9,003 nt of DNA, from contig JBJHCH010000136.1 of the NCBI GenBank assembly GCA_050485905.1, forward strand, positions 1 to 9,003. The letters are read 5' to 3'. Below are positions 1 to 6,740 of the stretch, one piece after another. The translations under genes and the position numbers were made by a program. Each line of letters opens with the position of its first letter. Position 1 is the stretch's first letter. Under the pieces are notes generated by a model. That model saw only the letters and a list, made by a program, of their open reading frames with translations, was not told the origin of the DNA and did no database searches. The stretch is from JAWLCA01 sp050485905. Lineage in GTDB: Bacteria > Pseudomonadota > Alphaproteobacteria > Rhodobacterales > Rhodobacteraceae.

Positions 1-48
1 CCCCGCGCATCGGTTATCCTGCGCGTCTTTGCCATCAAGGATGCCCCG

Positions 49-954
49 ATGACCGACCAGACCCCCCTTCCCGCCGCCGCCACCCAGATCGCCCTCGTCC
101 CCCTGCCCCTGATCGCCGAGGATCTGCTGCCCCGCGACCGCCTCGCGCTCGATCCCGTTTCGCTGACCGAACTGGAACATTCGATCCTGACAGAGGGGCT
201 GCGCCAGCCCATCGAGCTGTGCGAACTGGCCCAGCCCGACGACGCCGGCCGCCGCTATGGCCTGATCTCGGGCATGCGCCGGCTCACCGTCTTTCGCCGC
301 AACCACGGCTCCGATGCGCGCTTCGACGCCATCCCCGCCTTCATCCGCCAGCCGCGCGACGTGGCCGACGCCATGGCCCAGATGGTGGCGGAGAATGAGA
401 TCCGCGCCCAGATCAGCCCCTGGGAAAAGGGCCGCATCGTGATGCAGGCCTGGCTGGGCGACCATTTCGAGACACTGGATGCCGCCGTGGACGGCCTCTT
501 TCGCAACGTGGACCGGCAGCGCCGCTCCCGCATCCGCGCGATTGCCGAGGTCGTTGACGTGCTGGACGGCTACCTCGACGCCCCCGAAACCCTGTCGCAG
601 GCGCGGCTCCTGCGCCTCTCCGGCGCCATCCGCGACGGCTTCGGCCCGCTGATGGAGGCAGCACTCCAACAATCCCATGCGAAGAATATCGAGGATCAGT
701 GGCGCCTGCTGGAACCGATTGTGGCCGAGGCAGAGGCCGACAACCGCGCCGCCCCCAGCGCCGACCCGGCGGCGAGGCTGGAGACTCGCCCCGGCCGCCC
801 CCGCCGCATGGTGCAGGTCCGCCCCCGCCTGACCATCCGCCGCGAACTGGCGGCAGAGGGCTGGACGCTCCGCTTCACCGGCCCCGACGCGACCGGGTTG
901 TTGATGGAGGACATCATGGACTACGTCGAACTGAACTACGGCCGCGAGGAATAG
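49..954 (+). CDS. ParB/RepB-like DNA-binding (partition-type) protein
   Basis: 301 residues. Residues 17-120 fit a ParB N-terminal (CTP-binding) domain. There is a GLRQPIEL segment (50-57), then YGLISGMRRL (70-79), which corresponds to the G-x-R-R box. ENEIRAQISPWEKG (115-128) corresponds to the ENxxRxxLxPxE box. Residues 125-230 are helical and resemble the KorB/RepB helix-turn-helix region. A Pro/Arg-rich linker (248-260) leads to a C-terminal segment (261-301), possibly a dimerisation domain. Family members load onto parS-like DNA and segregate plasmids or chromosomes, or act as transcriptional regulators. The start at 49 is supported by AAGG at 38-41. The frame is open to the window edge, so an upstream extension cannot be excluded. 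A TGA in another frame at 50-52 would give an ATGA overlap with an upstream gene, the position where a parA would be expected. It is not the canonical chromosomal ParB, whose N-terminus looks different. Family confidence is good; a true partition role is unproven. Confidence 0.8.
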   Translation: MTDQTPLPAAATQIALVPLPLIAEDLLPRDRLALDPVSLTELEHSILTEGLRQPIELCELAQPDDAGRRYGLISGMRRLTVFRRNHGSDARFDAIPAFIRQPRDVADAMAQMVAENEIRAQISPWEKGRIVMQAWLGDHFETLDAAVDGLFRNVDRQRRSRIRAIAEVVDVLDGYLDAPETLSQARLLRLSGAIRDGFGPLMEAALQQSHAKNIEDQWRLLEPIVAEAEADNRAAPSADPAARLETRPGRPRRMVQVRPRLTIRRELAAEGWTLRFTGPDATGLLMEDIMDYVELNYGREE

Positions 955-962
955 CGGCGACC

Positions 963-1001
963 GCCCCGCCCCGGTCGGAACTGGCCGGGGTGGGGCGGGG
1001 C
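963..1001. other. GC-rich stem-loop after the parB-like gene
   Basis: GCCCCGCCCC (963-972) pairs perfectly with GGGGCGGGGC (992-1001). A partial inner stem is possible: GGTC at 973-976 with GGCC at 983-986, one pair being G-U. It lies 8 bp after the stop codon of the ParB-like gene, where a terminator would be expected, but the + strand continues into an A-rich sequence rather than a T-run. It is therefore not a classic intrinsic terminator. It also marks the sharp change from GC-rich to A+T-rich DNA. Confidence 0.5.
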
Positions 1002-1010
1002 AGAAAACTA

Positions 1011-1037
1011 TTAACACTTCTCAAAAGATGTTATATC
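1011..1037 (+). promoter_or_regulatory. possible promoter of the DUF5677-type gene
   Basis: TTAACA (1011-1016) and TATATC (1032-1037) resemble -35 and -10 boxes, with a short 15-bp spacer. They lie in the A+T-rich leader between the GC-rich stem-loop and the start codon at 1070. This is the only A+T-rich stretch upstream of the gene, so a promoter is likely to be here, but the exact boxes are uncertain. Confidence 0.3.
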
Positions 1038-1069
1038 TCGTGCCACCGCATCTCAATTGAGGCAGGGCG

Positions 1070-2317
1070 ATGAGAAGTCTGAAGAAAGCGATCATGGCTG
1101 AAGTTGAGAAACTGCCTGATAAATTTTTGCACGAAGCAATCAAGAAAAAGCTCACTGAACAAGGGATTGAAGATGAGAATCTACAAGAGACCATCGCCAA
1201 TCATGTATTGTCCGAGAGGGAAGAACACTTCACTTGGCAAGATGAGAGCAAAGAACAGGATAGAGATATTGTTATTGAGTTCACCGATCAAGACAAAGAG
1301 AACTTAACTGAATCACTTGAAAATTTCCTTAATCACAGCTTGCCTAAAGTGATTGCAGACACAATAAATTTTACCGGCAAGGCTATCATAGAGGAATTTT
1401 ACAAGAACTGGCCAGAGCTCAAATTGAGTCATTCACACGAATCTCGTCATTTCAGCGACAGGATCGATCTTCGCTGGTCAAAGGGCCTGGACCCACTTCG
1501 AATGATGCTTATTGCATCGCGCGAGGTTGGCGCAGTATTTTCTGATAGATTGCACAGATCTAAAGCCAAGACTGGTTTGCGGAAACGAGAAGCCCTATTG
1601 ATTCTGCACCTACGCGCCTGTCGAACCACACTAGAGATTCTCACTTTGATCGAAAATGGTTTGCCAGACGGGGCGTTTGCGCGCTGGCGGACACTATATG
1701 AGATAACGGTAGTCGCCTTTTTCTTAGACAAGCACGACGATGAAACTGCAGAGCGCTATCTGGCTCATGATGCAGTCGGAGCAAGAGAGTTCCTGCTGAC
1801 CGAGCACAAGTTTGCGGCTCAAGAGTACGATCCGTCGAAATTAAAAGGGCACGCAAGAAAGATTGAGAAAGACTATCAGGAAGTTGTAAAGGCTTATGGA
1901 AAATCTTTCTCTGGTCCCTACGGCTGGGCCGCAGAAAGTCTTGGAATAAAATCACCGCGCCTCCAACACATCGAAAAGGCAATAGATTGGGGGGCGCTGC
2001 CCCCGCACTACAAGTCTTCGAGCCAGCTAGTTCATGCAGGCAGCTCAGGTGCGTTAAGAACACTGGGCACGGTAGGCGCGGACAGGATACTTCACGTCGG
2101 CGCGACAAACGCGGGGCTTGACATTCCCGCAATAAATACTGCGCACTCCCTATTACAAATTACCTCCCTTCTCATTCCACGATCGGATCAAGTCCATTCG
2201 AGCGCACAAATCAGAAGCTTGATTATTCTGCGAGACAAGGTTTTAAAAGAGTGCCAGAAAGCAGCGCGCAAACTTCATAGAGACGAGCGCGATGTCCGTT
2301 TGAAAGGCGAGGCATGA
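1070..2317 (+). CDS. DUF5677-type protein of unknown function, atypical base composition
   Basis: 415 residues, no signal peptide or clear membrane segment. Residues 1-110 are charged and helical, possibly an oligomerisation or partner-binding region. The central block has a pattern I associate with DUF5677 proteins: a helix with RACRTTLEILTLIENGLPDGA (182-202), then RWRTLYEITVVAFFLDKH (205-222). A second block, YKSSSQLVHAG (314-324), follows the spacing typical of that group. No catalytic function is established for the family. The charged helices and an R-x6-H (173-180) would allow a HEPN-like guess, but that is weak. The start at 1070 has GAGG at 1059-1062; an in-frame ATG at 1094 is an alternative. 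G+C is about 40-50% in sampled lines against roughly 65-70% in neighbours, and codons such as ATA, AAA and TTA are frequent. That suggests acquisition by transfer. It stands alone, with no evident operon partner. Confidence 0.75.
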   Translation: MRSLKKAIMAEVEKLPDKFLHEAIKKKLTEQGIEDENLQETIANHVLSEREEHFTWQDESKEQDRDIVIEFTDQDKENLTESLENFLNHSLPKVIADTINFTGKAIIEEFYKNWPELKLSHSHESRHFSDRIDLRWSKGLDPLRMMLIASREVGAVFSDRLHRSKAKTGLRKREALLILHLRACRTTLEILTLIENGLPDGAFARWRTLYEITVVAFFLDKHDDETAERYLAHDAVGAREFLLTEHKFAAQEYDPSKLKGHARKIEKDYQEVVKAYGKSFSGPYGWAAESLGIKSPRLQHIEKAIDWGALPPHYKSSSQLVHAGSSGALRTLGTVGADRILHVGATNAGLDIPAINTAHSLLQITSLLIPRSDQVHSSAQIRSLIILRDKVLKECQKAARKLHRDERDVRLKGEA

Positions 2318-2388
2318 GGGCCATTGTGACAAGGCAACTTAGTGAGACGCCAAGCAAGAAACTCGGGCCAATCCTCACCATCAACATA

Positions 2389-2521
2389 GGGCAGCGCCAG
2401 CCCGCCGGGAAGGCACCACGCCATCCGCGGTCTGCGCTTTATCCCCCCACGTCCCGCCGACCCCAATCCCCGCGCCAACGTCACCAAAGCGCCTGCCCGA
2501 GGGGGCGGGCTGGCGCTGCCC
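2389..2521. repeat. perfect 18-bp inverted repeat spanning 133 bp
   Basis: The arm GGGCAGCGCCAGCCCGCC (2389-2406) is the exact reverse complement of 2504-2521; the arms enclose 97 bp. They stop pairing abruptly at both ends, and no direct target duplication is visible just outside. The layout recalls a small non-autonomous inverted-repeat element or an extragenic palindromic repeat. It lies at the right edge of the A+T-rich block. The right arm can alternatively fold locally (see 2488-2517), so two mutually exclusive RNA structures are possible. Confidence 0.75.
2488..2517. repeat. local hairpin overlapping the right arm of the inverted repeat
   Basis: AGCGCC (2488-2493) pairs with GGCGCT (2512-2517), and GCCCG (2495-2499) with CGGGC (2506-2510). 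One T-T mismatch (2494/2511) and a 6-base loop complete an 11-bp stem. No T-run follows on the + strand; on the - strand only three Ts follow. A terminator role is therefore weak on either strand. Confidence 0.6.
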
Positions 2522-2675
2522 GGGCCGCTGGTCGCGGCCATTCCGGGCGGGCGCGGGGCCAATCGTTGGTGCTTCGATGGTCGGAAACGGCCCCGGAAGC
2601 CAACCCTCAAAAACCCCCCGGCAAACAGTTAAGTCCAAGTAAACAAAAAATCGAATATCGTTTCCTTTCAATAAC

Positions 2676-2710
2676 TTGACTTTTTGTCCACGCGTGGACA
2701 ACCGTGGACA
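2676..2710 (+). promoter_or_regulatory. palindromic operator-like site with three half-sites, probable promoter region of serB
   Basis: Bases 2684-2701, TTGTCCACGCGTGGACAA, form a perfect 18-bp palindrome. The half-site CGTGGACA (2693-2700) recurs at 2703-2710, exactly 10 bp later, so two copies sit on the same helical face. TTGACT (2676-2681), a good -35 match, lies just upstream next to an A+T-rich patch, so the palindrome would fall between -35 and -10; no clear -10 box is visible. The site is about 140 bp upstream of serB. The bound protein is unknown. It resembles neither a canonical parS beyond the outer bases nor a good DnaA box. Confidence 0.55.
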
Positions 2711-2847
2711 GACCCTGATTTCCCCCCGGCCTCCCCCTCCCGGCGGCTGCCCGCCACGCCCGAACCGGCCCCCTTTCCCCCCTTCCGGGGCTGGCCTTTC
2801 CCCCCCGCCCCGGTCTATCGCGGGGCCAGCCGAAAAAGGGGGTGCCC

Positions 2848-3726
2848 ATGCACATCGTCACGCTCCTGTCCGATCCCGCCGCCGCCCGGCTGGACCGCGC
2901 CGCCGTCGAATCCCTCCGCGATGCCTGGGGCGGCGGCGATGCCCGCTGGCTGAACCCCGGCGTGGCCGCCGAATTCCCCCTCTCCACCCCGCCCGCGAAC
3001 CGCTGGCAGGTCTGGCGCGATCTCCAGCCCCTCGGCATCGACATGGCCGTGCAGCCCGCGGCGGGCCGGAAAAAGCGCCTGCTGATCGCCGACATGGACA
3101 GCACGATGATCGGGCAGGAATGTATCGACGAACTGGCCGACATGGCCGGCGTCGGCCCCCACGTCGCCGCCATCACCGCCCGCACCATGAACGGAGAGCT
3201 GAATTTCGAGGACGCCCTGCGCGAACGCATGGCCCTGCTCGCCGGTCTGGATACCGCCGTGATCGGGCAGGTGCTGGAAGACCGCATCACCTACACCCCC
3301 GGCGGCCACACCCTGGTCGCCACGATGAAGGTCGCCGGCGCCCACACCGCCCTCGTCTCCGGCGGCTTCACCGCCTTCACCGCCGCCGTGGCCGCGGAAC
3401 TCGGCTTCCACGAACACCGCGCGAATGAGCTGGAGATTGCAGACGGCCGCCTGACCGGCCGGGTGGCCGAACCGATCCTGGGCCGCCAGGCAAAGGTCGA
3501 CGCGCTGGACGCCATCACCGCCCACCACGCCCTCACCCCCGCCGACGCGATTGCGGTGGGTGACGGCGCCAACGACCTCGGCATGCTGCACCACGCCGGC
3601 ATCGGCGTCGCGCTCCACGCCAAACCGGCGGTGGCCGAACAATGCGACATCCGCATCAACCACGGCGACCTGACGGCCCTTCTGTATCTGCAGGGCTATG
3701 CGGTGGATGAGTTCTCGGCGGGCTGA
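2848..3726 (+). CDS. serB: phosphoserine phosphatase SerB
   Basis: 292 residues. It hydrolyses O-phosphoserine to serine and phosphate, the last step of serine synthesis, in the cytoplasm. It is a HAD-superfamily enzyme. Motif I is DMDSTMIGQE (82-91) with nucleophile D82 and acid D84. Motif II is SGGF (171-174). The motif III lysine is K216, and motif IV is GDGANDLGML (238-247). Residues 1-75 form the short N-terminal region usual in alphaproteobacterial SerB. ATG 2848 is preferred over GTG 2842 because AAGGGG (2836-2841) sits 6 bases ahead of it and overlaps the region just before the GTG. The gene converges on the asparaginase gene with only 9 bp between the two stop codons. Its G+C is very high and typical of the genome. 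No partner serine genes (serA, serC) are in the window. Confidence 0.95.
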   Translation: MHIVTLLSDPAAARLDRAAVESLRDAWGGGDARWLNPGVAAEFPLSTPPANRWQVWRDLQPLGIDMAVQPAAGRKKRLLIADMDSTMIGQECIDELADMAGVGPHVAAITARTMNGELNFEDALRERMALLAGLDTAVIGQVLEDRITYTPGGHTLVATMKVAGAHTALVSGGFTAFTAAVAAELGFHEHRANELEIADGRLTGRVAEPILGRQAKVDALDAITAHHALTPADAIAVGDGANDLGMLHHAGIGVALHAKPAVAEQCDIRINHGDLTALLYLQGYAVDEFSAG

Positions 3727-3743
3727 GCCCGGCCCTCAGCCCG
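3719..3743. terminator. shared hairpin across two convergent stop codons
   Basis: CGGGCTGAG (3719-3727) pairs perfectly with CTCAGCCCG (3735-3743) around a 7-base loop. Each arm contains one of the two stop codons: TGA of serB at 3724-3726 and, on the - strand, TGA of the asparaginase gene at 3736-3738. The position and symmetry suit a bidirectional terminator. Neither strand has a T-run after the stem, so termination efficiency is uncertain. Confidence 0.5.
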
Positions 3744-4725
3744 GAAATCCGGGCGCGGCGCGGATCTCTCCCACCTCCAGCCCGCGCCAGTTGGTGATCG
3801 GCCCGCCCAGCCGTTTCAGCGCCGCCGGATGCCCCGCCTCCAGCACCCCCAGCCGCACCAGCAGCGCCACCACCGCCGCCTCCGCCGCCCGCGTGCCGCC
3901 ATCCACGATCTTCAGCGCGACGCCCAGCTTCTGCTCCGGCAGGATCGCCACGAACACCGCCTCGGCCCCGGTCTTGATCGCCACCCGGCCGCCCATCGCC
4001 CGCATCAGTTCCGTGCAGGCCCGCCCCTCGCCCGCCACCAGTTCGGGATGCGCCGCCATGGCGGACCGCAGCCGCACCATCGCCCGGCCCCGCGCGTCCC
4101 CCTCTCCGGCCCCCGCAAAAGCCGCCATCGCCCGCGCCAGTCCTGTCACCGAGCAGGCGAAGTTCGGCGCCGAACAGCCATCGATGCCAAAGCGGGGCGA
4201 GGTCTCGCCCGTCACCTCCTCAAACGCGGCCTTCACGGCGCGCTGCACCGGATGATCCGGCTCCACATATTCCGGCCCCGCCTTCAGGTGCCGGCCCAGT
4301 TGCAGGAACCCCGCATGCTTGCCGGAACAGTTGTTGTGGATCTGGCACGGCGCGTCCTGCGCCCGGATCAGCCGGTTGCGTTCGTCCCGGTCCGACGGCT
4401 CATGCGCGCCGCAGCGCAGATCGGCCTCTGCCATCCCCAGATCATCCAGCCAGCGCGTCACCCGCGCCACATGCACCGCCGCCCCCTGGTGGCTCGCACA
4501 GGCCAACGCCAACTGTTCGTCGATCAACCCATCCCCCGCCCCGCTTTCCAGCAGCGGCAGCGCCTGCACCATCTTGCACGACGACCGCGGGTAGATGATC
4601 GCCGACGGATCACCCCAGCCATCCATCACCTCGCCCGCCGCAGTGCAGATCGCGGCATGGCCGGCATGCGCGCTCTCCATCATGCCGCCGCGCCAAAGCT
4701 CTACCATCGGCTGTGCAGATGCCAT
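3736..4725 (-). CDS. L-asparaginase II family (rhizobial ReAV type)
   Basis: 329 residues from ATG 4725. It is predicted to hydrolyse asparagine to aspartate and ammonia. It belongs to the Asparaginase_II family, typified by Rhizobium etli ReAV, which is unrelated to the classic EcAII fold. The visible hallmarks are RSSCK (47-51) with S48 and K51, ASHQG (77-81), NNCSGKH (131-137) with C133 and K136, GIDGCSAPN (180-188) with D182 and C184, and AIKTG (249-253) with K251. They correspond to the Ser/Lys active-site pairs and the Cys/Lys/Asp metal site described for ReAV. No signal peptide is seen, so it is probably cytoplasmic. ATG 4725 has a purine-rich GAGGGGACGGGAA just ahead; ATG 4707 and an extension to 4773 are alternatives. 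The gene diverges from the IalB-like gene and converges on serB, so it is probably transcribed alone. Confidence 0.9.
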   Translation of the reverse strand: MASAQPMVELWRGGMMESAHAGHAAICTAAGEVMDGWGDPSAIIYPRSSCKMVQALPLLESGAGDGLIDEQLALACASHQGAAVHVARVTRWLDDLGMAEADLRCGAHEPSDRDERNRLIRAQDAPCQIHNNCSGKHAGFLQLGRHLKAGPEYVEPDHPVQRAVKAAFEEVTGETSPRFGIDGCSAPNFACSVTGLARAMAAFAGAGEGDARGRAMVRLRSAMAAHPELVAGEGRACTELMRAMGGRVAIKTGAEAVFVAILPEQKLGVALKIVDGGTRAAEAAVVALLVRLGVLEAGHPAALKRLGGPITNWRGLEVGEIRAAPGFPG

Positions 4726-4743
4726 TTCCCGTCCCCTCACGCT

Positions 4744-4761
4744 TGCGCGATTTTTCGCGCA
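4744..4761. repeat. inverted repeat in the leader of the asparaginase gene
   Basis: TGCGCGA (4744-4750) and TCGCGCA (4755-4761) form a perfect 7-bp inverted repeat around TTTT (AAAA in the RNA). It lies 18 bases before the asparaginase start on the - strand. It could be an operator or a leader hairpin close to the ribosome binding site. Confidence 0.5.
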
Positions 4762-4898
4762 GCAGGCTTTCATAAATCCGCGCTTTTACGGTAAGGACCG
4801 AATATCGAGTTGAACGTGGCCCTGCCACAGGAAAAGGTCGCGCGCGGCGGCCACGGCGGCAGGGCTTGGGGCAGTAAACGGCGGAGGCTGTGGAACAC

Positions 4899-5444
4899 AT
4901 GACAGCATGGATGCGGCGCGGCATGGGCAGCGCGATCATCGCGGCAGCGACGGCCGGGGCTTTGGCCGGACCGGCCATCGCGCAGCAATCGACCAACCGG
5001 GTGGCGACGGAAACGGACTGGAGCGTATTTGTCGAGGAGAACCCGCAGAAGGAATGCTGGGGCGTCTCGGCCCCGAAGGAGACCGTGAATTCCCGCGGCG
5101 GCCAGACCGTCAGCGTGAACCGCGGCGACATCCTGCTGTTCGTCACCTTCCGCCCCGGCGCTGGCGCGCGCGGCGAGGTGTCGTTCACTGGCGGCTATCC
5201 CTTCGCGCCTGATTCGACTGTCGGGGTGCAGATCGGAAACGACACCTTCCAGTTGTTCACCACAGACCAGTGGGCCTGGCCGCAGAACGCGGCGGATGAC
5301 GAGCGCCTGCTGGCCGCGATGCGGCGCGGGTCCGAAGCGGTGGTAACCGGCCGGTCCGCACGCGGCACCGACACGCGCGACACCTTCTCGCTGATGGGGT
5401 TCACCGCCGCGATGACCGAGGCCGAGAACCGCTGCCGCAACTGA
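4899..5444 (+). CDS. invasion-associated locus B (IalB) family secreted protein
   Basis: 181 residues from ATG 4899. Residues 1-28 form a signal peptide: MRR, a hydrophobic Ala/Gly stretch, and a cleavage site AIA|QQ. The protein is probably periplasmic. The mature part shows the IalB pattern: W41-S-V-F and C53 with W54-G-V-S, then SFTGGYPF (95-102), FQLFTT and AW (117-127), and a C-terminal RGTDTRDTFSLMGFTAA (155-171) ending with C179. C53 and C179 could form a disulfide. The family is named from Bartonella IalB but is widespread in non-pathogenic alphaproteobacteria, and its function is unclear. GGAGG (4883-4887) lies 11 bases before this ATG and only 2 before the GTG at 4890, so ATG 4899 is preferred. 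An intrinsic terminator follows, so the gene is probably a single unit. Confidence 0.85.
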   Translation: MTAWMRRGMGSAIIAAATAGALAGPAIAQQSTNRVATETDWSVFVEENPQKECWGVSAPKETVNSRGGQTVSVNRGDILLFVTFRPGAGARGEVSFTGGYPFAPDSTVGVQIGNDTFQLFTTDQWAWPQNAADDERLLAAMRRGSEAVVTGRSARGTDTRDTFSLMGFTAAMTEAENRCRN

Positions 5445-5463
5445 CGCAGTGTCTTCCTTGAAG

Positions 5464-5494
5464 AAAGCCCCGGCCCTGTGCCGGGGCTTTTCAT
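5464..5494 (+). terminator. Rho-independent terminator after the IalB-family gene
   Basis: AAAGCCCCGGC (5464-5474) pairs perfectly with GCCGGGGCTTT (5480-5490) around the loop CCTGT. The stem runs into TTTT (5488-5491) and then CATTTG. It lies 20 bases after the stop codon at 5444, the standard position and form. Confidence 0.92.
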
Positions 5495-5549
5495 TTGTCG
5501 GATCGCCTGCCTGCCCTTATATGACGGCGATCCGCGACAGAGTTGACCC

Positions 5550-6734
5550 ATGACCGTGACTGCCCCGATCACCCAGGACGTTATGACCATCCCGCGCAAG
5601 CTGCCGGAGGGTGAACGCCAGAATCTCGTCGGCTTGACCCGCGATGGACTGCGCGACGCCCTCATCTCCGCCGGCACGCCAGAGCGTCAGGCGAAGATGC
5701 GTGTGGGCCAGATCTGGCAGTGGGTCTATCACTGGGGCGTCCGCGACTTTGCCCAGATGACCAACCTGTCAAAGGACTATCGCGCCCTGCTGGCAGAGCG
5801 GTTCGAGATTACGGTGCCGGATCTGGTCAGTCGCCAGATCAGCGCCGACGGCACGCGCAAGTATCTGGTGCGCATTGCCGGCGGGCACGAGGTAGAGACG
5901 GTCTACATCCCTGAAGAGGGGCGCGGCACGCTCTGCATCTCGTCCCAGGTCGGTTGCACGCTGACCTGCTCGTTCTGCCACACCGGCACGCAGAAACTGG
6001 TGCGCAACCTGACCGCGGCTGAAATCGTGGGCCAGATCATGCTGGCCCGCGACGATCTGGGCGAATGGCCCCGCCAGGGCGAGCCGAAGCGCGAGGAGCG
6101 CGCGATCACCAACATCGTCCTGATGGGTATGGGCGAGCCGCTCTACAACTTCGATGCCGTGCGCGACGCGATGCGGATCGCCATGGATGGCGAGGGGATC
6201 AGCCTGTCGCGCAGGCGGATCACGCTCTCCACCTCCGGTGTCGTGCCGGAAATCGCCCGGACCGCGGAGGAGATCGGCTGCCTGCTGGCCGTCAGCTTCC
6301 ATGCCACCACGGACGAGGTGCGCGACCGTCTGGTGCCGATCAACAAGAAGTGGAACATCGCCACGCTGCTGGAGGCGCTGCGCGACTATCCGCGGCTGTC
6401 GAACTCCGAGCGGATCACGTTCGAATACGTGATGCTGAAGGGCGTGAACGACTCCGACGCCGACGCCCGGCGGCTGGTGAAGCTGATCGCAGGCATCCCG
6501 GCGAAAATCAACCTGATCCCGTTCAACGAATGGCCCGGCGCGCCCTACGAACGGTCGGACTGGGGGCGGATCGAAGCCTTCGCCGACATCGTCCACAAGG
6601 CGGGCTACGCCAGCCCGATCCGCACCCCGCGCGGCGAGGACATCATGGCCGCCTGCGGCCAGTTGAAATCTGCCACCGAACGCGCCCGAAAGAGCCGGGC
6701 GGCCATAGCGGCAGAGGCAGGCCTGCCATCATGA
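5550..6734 (+). CDS. rlmN: dual-specificity RNA methyltransferase RlmN (23S rRNA A2503 / tRNA A37, C2)
   Basis: 394 residues. This radical-SAM enzyme methylates C2 of A2503 in 23S rRNA and of A37 in some tRNAs, tuning translation. The radical SAM cluster motif C-x3-C-x2-C is at C136, C140 and C143 (GCTLTCSFCHTG). The methyl-carrying and resolving cysteines are C129 (7 before C136, as C118 is before C125 in E. coli) and C369 in EDIMAACGQL, matching E. coli C355. MGMGEPLYNFD (192-202) and NLIPFNEWPG (321-330) are family signatures. ATG 5550 is kept because the ITQDVMTIPRK start resembles relatives. The ribosome binding site is weak (AGAG about 10 bases ahead), and ATG 5583 is an alternative. 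It starts 59 bp after the upstream terminator stem and is followed by tRNA-Met 46 bp later. All catalytic residues are present. Confidence 0.95.
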   Translation: MTVTAPITQDVMTIPRKLPEGERQNLVGLTRDGLRDALISAGTPERQAKMRVGQIWQWVYHWGVRDFAQMTNLSKDYRALLAERFEITVPDLVSRQISADGTRKYLVRIAGGHEVETVYIPEEGRGTLCISSQVGCTLTCSFCHTGTQKLVRNLTAAEIVGQIMLARDDLGEWPRQGEPKREERAITNIVLMGMGEPLYNFDAVRDAMRIAMDGEGISLSRRRITLSTSGVVPEIARTAEEIGCLLAVSFHATTDEVRDRLVPINKKWNIATLLEALRDYPRLSNSERITFEYVMLKGVNDSDADARRLVKLIAGIPAKINLIPFNEWPGAPYERSDWGRIEAFADIVHKAGYASPIRTPRGEDIMAACGQLKSATERARKSRAAIAAEAGLPS

Positions 6735-6740
6735 TCGGTC

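Larger units (their letters stand above)
2318..2847. other. non-coding stretch between the DUF5677-type gene and serB
   Basis: About 530 bp without a convincing gene. The first 70 bases keep the moderate A+T of the upstream gene. Bases 2389-2521 are a GC-rich inverted-repeat unit. Bases 2630-2690 are strikingly A+T-rich for this DNA and lead into a palindromic site at 2684-2710. The last 130 bases are very C-rich leader sequence of serB. Open frames here, such as 2314-2679 (+) and 2381-2701 (-), translate into Arg/Pro/Gly-rich low-complexity peptides typical of non-coding GC-rich DNA. Confidence 0.6.

Noticed and set aside
2318..2330. Shared GGGCCATTG near 2318 and again near 6885 as possible long direct repeats
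   Set aside because: Only 9 bases agree and the flanks differ; expected by chance in 9 kb.
2314..2679. Open frame overlapping the end of the DUF5677-type gene by ATGA, which looks like a coupled second gene
   Set aside because: Beyond about residue 30 the product is Arg/Pro/Gln-rich low-complexity sequence, it crosses the 18-bp inverted repeat, and there is no fold-like pattern or strong ribosome binding site.
2381..2701. Open frame on the - strand in the non-coding stretch
   Set aside because: Composition is typical of a chance frame in GC-rich DNA; it runs over the palindrome and A+T-rich promoter-like patch and resembles no family I know.
2684..2710. DnaA boxes or a canonical parS site
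   Set aside because: TTGTCCACG differs from TTATCCACA at two positions in each copy, and the palindrome shares only its outer bases with the canonical parS. Kept only as an operator-like site of unknown partner.
2815..3663. Long - strand frame opposite serB
   Set aside because: A shadow of serB: Gly/Val/His-rich product, no motifs, while the + strand has complete HAD motifs.
5769..6596. Long - strand frame opposite rlmN
   Set aside because: A shadow frame; the + strand carries all RlmN cysteines and signatures.
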